A DNA stretch of 11,304 nucleotides from NCBI GenBank assembly GCA_024281135.1, contig JAMXLG010000364.1:1-11304 (forward strand), written 5' to 3'. The DNA is from Vulcanimicrobiia bacterium. GTDB taxonomy: Bacteria > Eremiobacterota > Eremiobacteria > Baltobacterales > Baltobacteraceae. Under the pieces are notes generated by a model. It worked only from the letters and a program-made list of their open reading frames with translations. It had not been told where the DNA came from and made no database searches. A program made the translations under genes and the position numbers. Below, piece by piece: positions 6,993 to 11,304 of the stretch; the stretch's first letter is position 1; each line of letters opens with the position of its first letter.

Positions 6993-8994
6993 AGCGAGTT
7001 GCAAGAGCGAATTTGTCCATCGCGACTTGCGCGATGTTCTCAGGGGTAAAACCGAACGCTTTCGCGATCGCCGCCGCGGGCGCCGAACGCCCGAACTGGT
7101 CGATTCCAAATGCGAAACCGCGATCACCAACCCATTGTTTCCAGCCGAACGTTGCACCGGCTTCGATCGACATGCGCGCCGTAACCGATGGGGGCAGCAC
7201 GCTATCCCGATATGGATCGGGTGCTTCTGCGAAGAGTTCCCAGCACGGCATCGAGACGACCCGCGTCGCTACGCCTTTGCCGTCTAGGATCTTCTTCGCA
7301 TCGATTGCAAGCGCGACTTCCGAACCGGTCGCGATAAGAATGAGATCCGGTGTTCCGTCTGCATCGGCGATGACGTACGCGCCGCGCGCAACGTCCGCAT
7401 TACGCTGACCGAGGAACGGCACTTTTTGACGCGTGAGGACGAGCGCCCACGGGCAGCCACTCTTCGGATCGATCGCAAGTTTCCATGCTGCTTCGGTTTC
7501 GACGGCATCGGCTGGGCGAACGACACGAATGACCGGCATGGCCCGCAACATAGCGAGTTGCTCTATCGGTTCGTGCGTCGGCCCGTCTTCGCCGAGGAAC
7601 ACGGAATCGTGCGTAAACACGTAAATCGCGTGCAGTCGCGAGAGCGCGGCCAGCCGCACCGCCGGCTTCATATAATCAACGAAATTGAAGAACGTCGCGC
7701 AGAACGGCATCAAACCGCCGTGCAGCGCAATTCCGCTCGTCGCCGCTGCCATCACGTGCTCGCGAACGCCGTAATGAATGTTTCGACCGGCGTAGTTGCC
7801 CGGTTCGAAATCGCCCTGTCCTTTGAGGTACGTCTTCGTCGAGGGATCGAGGTCCGCGGATCCGCCCACGAGTTCCGGCAGCGCCGCGGCAATCGCATTC
7901 ATCGCGCTGCCGCCGGAATCGCGCGTCGCGACGTTTCCGTTTTCTTCCGTAAACACCGGCCACGGAAGCGATGCGGGCAAGTCGCCGCGCAAGATGCGCT
8001 CGAGTTGCACAGCGAGTTCGCCGTTTTTCGACTTCCACTCGTCGTACGCGCGCTGCCATTGCGCTTGCTCCTGCGCACCTTTGTCTACGAACGAGCGGTA
8101 GAATTTCAGGACGTCATCGGGGACGTAAAAGTCCGGCTCTAACGGCCAATCCAGAAGTTCTTTCGTCTTTTTGACGTTGTCGGCGCCCAGGGGCTCGCCG
8201 TGCGCTTTGAACGTATCTTGGAGCGGAGACCCGTAGCCGATGTGCGTGCGAATCGCGATCATCGACGGACGGTCCGTGACGTTCTTCGCGATTTGAATCG
8301 CTTCGGCAACCGCATCAACGTTATTTGCGTGATCGACGTCGATGAATTGCGTATGCCAGCCGCTTGCGTCGAAGCGAGCGCAGGGGTCGTCGGTGAACGT
8401 CACGTCCGTCGGGCCGGCGAGCGACACCTGATTGTCGTCGTAAAGCACGATCAACTTTCCGAGCTTCAAGTGTCCGGCGAGCGAGATCGCTTCTTGGCTG
8501 ATGCCTTCCATTAAATCGCCGTCACCTACGAGCGCGTAGGTGTAGTGGTCGACGATCTTCGCATCGCCGCGATTGTACGTTGCGGCGAGATGAGCTTCTG
8601 CGATCGCCATCCCAACGGCATTTCCGATGCCCTGTCCCAGGGGGCCGGTCGTTGCCTCGACGCCGGCGGTGTGCCCGGTTTCCGGATGACCGGGCGTCTT
8701 GCTGCCCAATTGCCGGAACGCTTTGATATCGTCCAGCGTCAGGTCATAGCCGGTGAGGTAGAGCAACGAATAGAGCAGCATCGAGCCATGCCCAGCTGAG
8801 AGAACGAAGCGGTCCCGGTCGAACCAATGAGGGTCTTTGGGATTGAACTTGAGATGACGCGTCCAGAGCGCGTAGGCCATCGCGGCGGCGCCCAACGGCA
8901 GTCCGGGATGCCCCGAGTTCGCCTTTTGCACCGCATCGACCGATAGAAACCGGATCGCATTGATGCGTTGTTCATCGACGGGCGAGTTCGGCAC
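6991..8994 (-). CDS. tkt: Transketolase
   Basis: Transketolase is a thiamine-diphosphate enzyme that moves two-carbon ketol units between sugar phosphates in the non-oxidative pentose phosphate pathway. With a GTG start at 8994 the product is 667 residues, the usual bacterial length. Visible motifs are NSGHPG (26-31), [13 protein letters not shown] (68-80), [14 protein letters not shown] (117-130), the thiamine-diphosphate/metal motif beginning GDGDLMEG (157-164), the catalytic glutamate in [10 protein letters not shown] (E412) and GEDGPTHEP (468-476). The frame is open to a further GTG at 9069, but the extra 25 residues are not family-like. The GTG at 8994 has a near-perfect GGAGGAG 5 bases upstream, which settles the start. 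It is the first gene of the leftward operon and is divergent from dapD across 146 bases. Confidence 0.97.
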   Translation of the reverse strand: MPNSPVDEQRINAIRFLSVDAVQKANSGHPGLPLGAAAMAYALWTRHLKFNPKDPHWFDRDRFVLSAGHGSMLLYSLLYLTGYDLTLDDIKAFRQLGSKTPGHPETGHTAGVEATTGPLGQGIGNAVGMAIAEAHLAATYNRGDAKIVDHYTYALVGDGDLMEGISQEAISLAGHLKLGKLIVLYDDNQVSLAGPTDVTFTDDPCARFDASGWHTQFIDVDHANNVDAVAEAIQIAKNVTDRPSMIAIRTHIGYGSPLQDTFKAHGEPLGADNVKKTKELLDWPLEPDFYVPDDVLKFYRSFVDKGAQEQAQWQRAYDEWKSKNGELAVQLERILRGDLPASLPWPVFTEENGNVATRDSGGSAMNAIAAALPELVGGSADLDPSTKTYLKGQGDFEPGNYAGRNIHYGVREHVMAAATSGIALHGGLMPFCATFFNFVDYMKPAVRLAALSRLHAIYVFTHDSVFLGEDGPTHEPIEQLAMLRAMPVIRVVRPADAVETEAAWKLAIDPKSGCPWALVLTRQKVPFLGQRNADVARGAYVIADADGTPDLILIATGSEVALAIDAKKILDGKGVATRVVSMPCWELFAEAPDPYRDSVLPPSVTARMSIEAGATFGWKQWVGDRGFAFGIDQFGRSAPAAAIAKAFGFTPENIAQVAMDKFALATR

Positions 8995-8999
8995 GGTTG

Positions 9000-9006
9000 C
9001 TCCTCC
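9000..9006 (-). promoter_or_regulatory. Ribosome binding site of tkt
   Basis: GGAGGAG on the minus strand is 5 bases ahead of the GTG at 8994. It is the strongest Shine-Dalgarno sequence in the window and supports the 667-residue start over the upstream GTG at 9069. It suggests efficient translation of the first operon gene. Confidence 0.8.
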
Positions 9007-9040
9007 GCAAAGCGATAAACGGGACCCGATAATTCGCTCC

Positions 9041-9069
9041 CATGTAGACCTCTTACCCCTAAACGTCAC
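9041..9069 (-). promoter_or_regulatory. Candidate sigma70-like promoter for the tkt operon
   Basis: On the minus strand GTGACG (9064-9069) and TACATG (9041-9046) are separated by exactly 17 bases. They match the -35 consensus at 4 of 6 and the -10 consensus at 3 of 6. Transcription would begin near 9034, leaving about 40 bases of leader before the GTG at 8994. The rest of the 8995-9140 intergenic stretch must also hold the dapD promoter. I could not pick out a convincing -10/-35 pair for it, and I saw no riboswitch or strong operator palindrome. The matches are weak, so this is a suggestion only. Confidence 0.3.
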
Positions 9070-9140
9070 GGTTGGTTGTGTTCACGAAATCGCCTCGCGA
9101 GCCAGGTAGCAACAGTCCGCTAGCGTATCGGTAGGCCGGA

Positions 9141-9968
9141 ATGAACATCGACGTGGCGCGGAAGCGCATCGAAGCATTGGCTGCGGGCAACGGGGACGTG
9201 CGCGGCTCGGAGGGGGACGTCGTCGACGAAGTGATCGACGGCCTCGATCGCGGTGAGTTGCGCGTTGCGGAACCGTCGAATGGCGATTGGCGCGTCAACG
9301 CGTGGGTGAAGCAGGCGATACTGCTGTACTTTGCACGCCGCGATGTCGAGTGGATAGGCGACCGCGATACCGATCCTGTCGTCTTTTTCGACAAGCTTCC
9401 GGTGAAGCGCAATTATAAGGAACTCGGCGTACGCGCGGTGCCGCCCGGCGTCGCGCGCTACGGCAGCTTCCTCGGTCGCGGCGTGATTCTGATGCCGGGT
9501 TACGTCAACATCGGCGCGTACGTCGATGAAGGGTCGATGGTCGATACGTGGGCAACGGTCGGATCGTGCGCGCAGATCGGCAAGGGCGTGCATCTCTCGG
9601 GCGGCGTGGGTATCGGCGGCGTTCTGGAACCGCCGCAAGCCGCGCCCGTTATTATTGAAGACGGCGCGTTCATCGGCTCGCGCTGCATCGTCGTCGAAGG
9701 CGTGCGGGTCGAGCGTGAAGCGGTGCTCGGTGCGGGCGTGGTGTTGACGGCGAGTACGCCGATTGTCGACGTTCGCAACGCGACGGCGGCTACGACCAAG
9801 GGCAGCGTTCCCGCCCGTGCCGTCGTGATTCCGGGGACGATTCCAAAAGCGTTTCCCGCCGGCGAGTTCGGCGTTCCGTGCGCGCTCATCATCGGCACGC
9901 GAAGCGAAGCGACCGATCGCAAGACGTCGCTCAATGCGGCGCTGCGCGACTACGAGGTAGCAGTCTAA
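9141..9968 (+). CDS. dapD: 2,3,4,5-tetrahydropyridine-2,6-dicarboxylate N-succinyltransferase
   Basis: DapD transfers a succinyl group from succinyl-CoA to tetrahydrodipicolinate, the step that commits to the succinylase branch of diaminopimelate and lysine synthesis in the cytoplasm. The 275-residue length is that of the classical DapD. The N-terminal helical part ends with RVAEPSNGDWRVNAWVKQAI (41-60). A left-handed beta-helix of hexapeptide repeats follows, including YVNIGAYVDEGSMVDTW (121-137), GSCAQIGKGVHLSGGVGIGG (141-160) and the GVLEP segment. This is the DapD pattern and differs from the shorter acetyltransferase DapH. The ATG at 9141 has only a weak purine-rich stretch (AGGCCGGA) directly upstream. 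It is the first gene of a plus-strand pair with the following aminotransferase, whose start lies one base after its stop. Confidence 0.95.
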   Translation: MNIDVARKRIEALAAGNGDVRGSEGDVVDEVIDGLDRGELRVAEPSNGDWRVNAWVKQAILLYFARRDVEWIGDRDTDPVVFFDKLPVKRNYKELGVRAVPPGVARYGSFLGRGVILMPGYVNIGAYVDEGSMVDTWATVGSCAQIGKGVHLSGGVGIGGVLEPPQAAPVIIEDGAFIGSRCIVVEGVRVEREAVLGAGVVLTASTPIVDVRNATAATTKGSVPARAVVIPGTIPKAFPAGEFGVPCALIIGTRSEATDRKTSLNAALRDYEVAV

Positions 9969-9969
9969 C

Positions 9970-11100
9970 TTGAATCCCCGCGTTCTCGATATTCCCGGCT
10001 CTCTCATCCGCGAAGTCGCGAGCAAAAGGCGTGCGACGTCCATCGATCTCGGCTTGGGAGAACCGTCACTCAAACCGAACCCCGAGCACTTCGCCGCGGC
10101 GTTGAAGTACATCAACGAACACGGCATCAAGTACACGCATAATGCGGGTGAAGCTTCACTACGCGAAGCGATTGCGCGGCATTACGACTACCCCGGCATG
10201 CACAACAGCTCGAACGTGTGCATTACGACGGGATCGCAGGAGGCGATGTATGTCGCCCTCAAAACGCTGCTCGATCCGTCGCGCGACGAGCTACTAGTCG
10301 TCGATCCGTCGTTTCCGTCGTACGTCAAGATGGCGATGCTCGAAGGCGTTTCGGTGCGCACGATTGCGATGTCTGAAGAAGACGACTTTGCGTACGACGC
10401 GGAGCGCATCGTTTCGGCGATTTCCGACCGCACGCGCGCCATCGTCATCTGTTCACCGAACAACCCTACGGGTCGCGTGATCGATCGCACGCAGGCCGAC
10501 GCGCTCGTTTCGGCGCTCGAACGCCGCCCCGGCGATCCGGTTTGGTTGATTCACGACGAAATCTATCGCGAACAGACCTTCGTCGAAAACGAAGCGTACC
10601 TCGCCGAACGCTATTCTCACACGATCGTGACGAACTCGGTTAGCAAGAGCAATGCGCTGACCGGCTTGCGTCTCGGCTGGATCATCGCGCCGCACGAGTT
10701 CGTTCAACAAGCCATCAAGACCCATGCATGGGTGACGTCGTGTGCGGACACGTTCGCGCAACACGTTGCGCTAAACGTTTTTACGACGCTCGGCGGCGTG
10801 AACGAACATGTGTCGTGGTATCGCGCGCAGTGGGCGGGCGTCATCGAAGCGCTCGACGCAAGCGGCTTGCGATACATCAAGCCAGAGGGAAGCTTCTACG
10901 CATGCGTTCGGCTCCCACAAGGCATCGCGTCACTTGACGGCGCGCTACAACTTCTCGAGGATCACGACGTGCTCGCGATCCCCGGCGCAGCCTTTGGTGA
11001 ATCGTTCGAAGGGTGGCTGCGTCTCAGTTGGGTGGCACCGCTCGACCGCGTTCGCGAAGGCGTGCACCGGATCGCGAAGTTCGTGACGGAGTTCGTTTAG
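9970..11100 (+). CDS. Class I/II PLP aminotransferase, possibly N-succinyldiaminopimelate aminotransferase (DapC role)
   Basis: This 376-residue fold-type I aminotransferase has a GLGEPS substrate loop (28-33), YTHNAGEASLREAIA (55-69), SPNNPTG (162-168), HDEIYRE (195-201), the PLP-lysine motif SVSKSNALTGLRLGW (223-237, K226) and RLSW (351-354), whose Arg would bind the substrate carboxylate. All cofactor residues are present. An in-frame TAG at 9958-9960 limits the 5' end, and the only usable start before the conserved region is TTG at 9970. A GAGG at 9954-9957 is a somewhat distant ribosome binding site, so translation is probably coupled to dapD. The family alone would allow aspartate or other amino-acid substrates. 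Its place directly after dapD suggests it makes N-succinyl-LL-diaminopimelate from the DapD product, the next step of the pathway. The family is certain; the substrate is inferred from context. Confidence 0.9.
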   Translation: MNPRVLDIPGSLIREVASKRRATSIDLGLGEPSLKPNPEHFAAALKYINEHGIKYTHNAGEASLREAIARHYDYPGMHNSSNVCITTGSQEAMYVALKTLLDPSRDELLVVDPSFPSYVKMAMLEGVSVRTIAMSEEDDFAYDAERIVSAISDRTRAIVICSPNNPTGRVIDRTQADALVSALERRPGDPVWLIHDEIYREQTFVENEAYLAERYSHTIVTNSVSKSNALTGLRLGWIIAPHEFVQQAIKTHAWVTSCADTFAQHVALNVFTTLGGVNEHVSWYRAQWAGVIEALDASGLRYIKPEGSFYACVRLPQGIASLDGALQLLEDHDVLAIPGAAFGESFEGWLRLSWVAPLDRVREGVHRIAKFVTEFV

Positions 11101-11113
11101 GGAGATTCCCTAA
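11097..11113. terminator. Hairpin spanning two convergent stop codons, possible bidirectional terminator
   Basis: TTAGGGA (11097-11103) and TCCCTAA (11107-11113) form a perfect 7-bp stem around a GAT loop. The stem could be extended by a G-T and a G-C pair (96/114 and 95/115). The left arm contains the aminotransferase TAG and the right arm the stop codon of the convergent gene. Neither side has a clear T-run, so it does not fit a classical intrinsic terminator and its function is uncertain. Confidence 0.4.
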
Positions 11114-11304
11114 GCTTGTAAGAGCCGGGTAACGCCTGTCGCAGTCGTCATCAACTGGGCGTAAGCATCGGGCATGGCGACGAGCGTGTGGAGTTTGCGC
11201 TCCGAATCCGATCCCGGTTCCACCGAATACGCGAGCAGACGTACGTCCGCGAAATCCGGGATCGAGAGGACGATGTGATCCATCGTCAACTCGCCGACGG
11301 CCGG
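11110..11304 (-). CDS. Partial CDS, probable alanine racemase C-terminal domain
   Basis: An open frame enters from the right edge and ends at a TAG at 11110-11112, showing the last 64 residues of a protein. The first part, VGELTMDHIVL (3-13), resembles the (V)GRVSMDQ segment of the beta-barrel domain of alanine racemase, where the Met-Asp pair lies at the active-site entrance. The end, YAQLMTTATGVTRLL (48-62), resembles the usual YEILT..RVxRxY tail. The middle is poorly conserved and lacks an obvious GDEVxLxG motif, so the protein may be a divergent racemase or a related PLP-barrel protein. The catalytic Lys and Tyr lie outside the window. Its convergent position beside dapD and a DapC-like aminotransferase fits a peptidoglycan-precursor cluster. 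Confidence 0.5.
   Translation of the reverse strand, partial: PAVGELTMDHIVLSIPDFADVRLLAYSVEPGSDSERKLHTLVAMPDAYAQLMTTATGVTRLLQA

Noticed and set aside
8995..9140. Possible operator or riboswitch between tkt and dapD
   Set aside because: I saw only a short CGTGA direct repeat on the minus strand and a weak promoter-like pair. Nothing has the length or pairing of a riboswitch or a convincing operator.
9120..10136. A 338-codon minus-strand open frame opposite dapD and the start of the aminotransferase
   Set aside because: It covers the complement of a clear DapD with hexapeptide repeats, and the product is Arg- and His-rich without any family pattern.
1..11304. Mobile elements, CRISPR array, tRNA or rRNA genes, defence systems
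   Set aside because: Coding is almost continuous with housekeeping metabolism. I found no terminal inverted repeats, transposase or integrase motifs, spaced direct repeats or tRNA-like folds.

Overview
The window is a compact, GC-rich piece of bacterial chromosome carrying central-carbon and cell-wall precursor genes. It shows no sign of mobile DNA, CRISPR or RNA genes. The combination of a transaldolase/glucose-6-phosphate isomerase fusion, an OpcA-type glucose-6-phosphate dehydrogenase partner and a succinylase-type DapD points away from Proteobacteria and classical Firmicutes. It suggests a GC-rich soil or freshwater phylum such as Candidatus Eremiobacterota (WPS-2) or a relative. That placement is an inference from gene content and has not been tested by phylogeny.

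Left and centre (1-8994, minus strand): a tightly packed operon read right to left as tkt, tal-pgi fusion, zwf, opcA, pgl, then a multi-pass membrane glycosyltransferase that runs off the left edge. The junctions are very tight. The ribosome binding sites of tal-pgi and zwf lie on the stop codon of the gene before. zwf/opcA and opcA/pgl overlap by 4 bases (ATGA), and the glycosyltransferase appears to begin 44 bases inside pgl. A possible sigma70-like promoter lies ahead of tkt.

The operon encodes the first two oxidative pentose phosphate steps (Zwf with OpcA, then Pgl) and the non-oxidative transketolase and transaldolase. It also encodes Pgi, which can return fructose 6-phosphate to glucose 6-phosphate. 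Together these could support a cyclic, NADPH-producing pentose phosphate pathway. The 6-phosphogluconate dehydrogenase, ribulose-phosphate epimerase and ribose-phosphate isomerase genes are not in the window and would have to lie elsewhere.

Right (9141-11304): a divergent plus-strand pair, dapD followed one base later by a PLP aminotransferase with a TTG start. They probably supply consecutive steps of diaminopimelate/lysine synthesis. A convergent minus-strand reading frame entering from the right edge looks like the C-terminus of an alanine racemase, which would fit a cell-wall theme. Its stop codon lies 9 bases from that of the aminotransferase, and a perfect 7-bp hairpin spans both stops.

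I found no previously undescribed system. The most interesting points are the architecture of the pentose phosphate operon, the membrane glycosyltransferase attached to its end, and the hairpin over the convergent stop codons.
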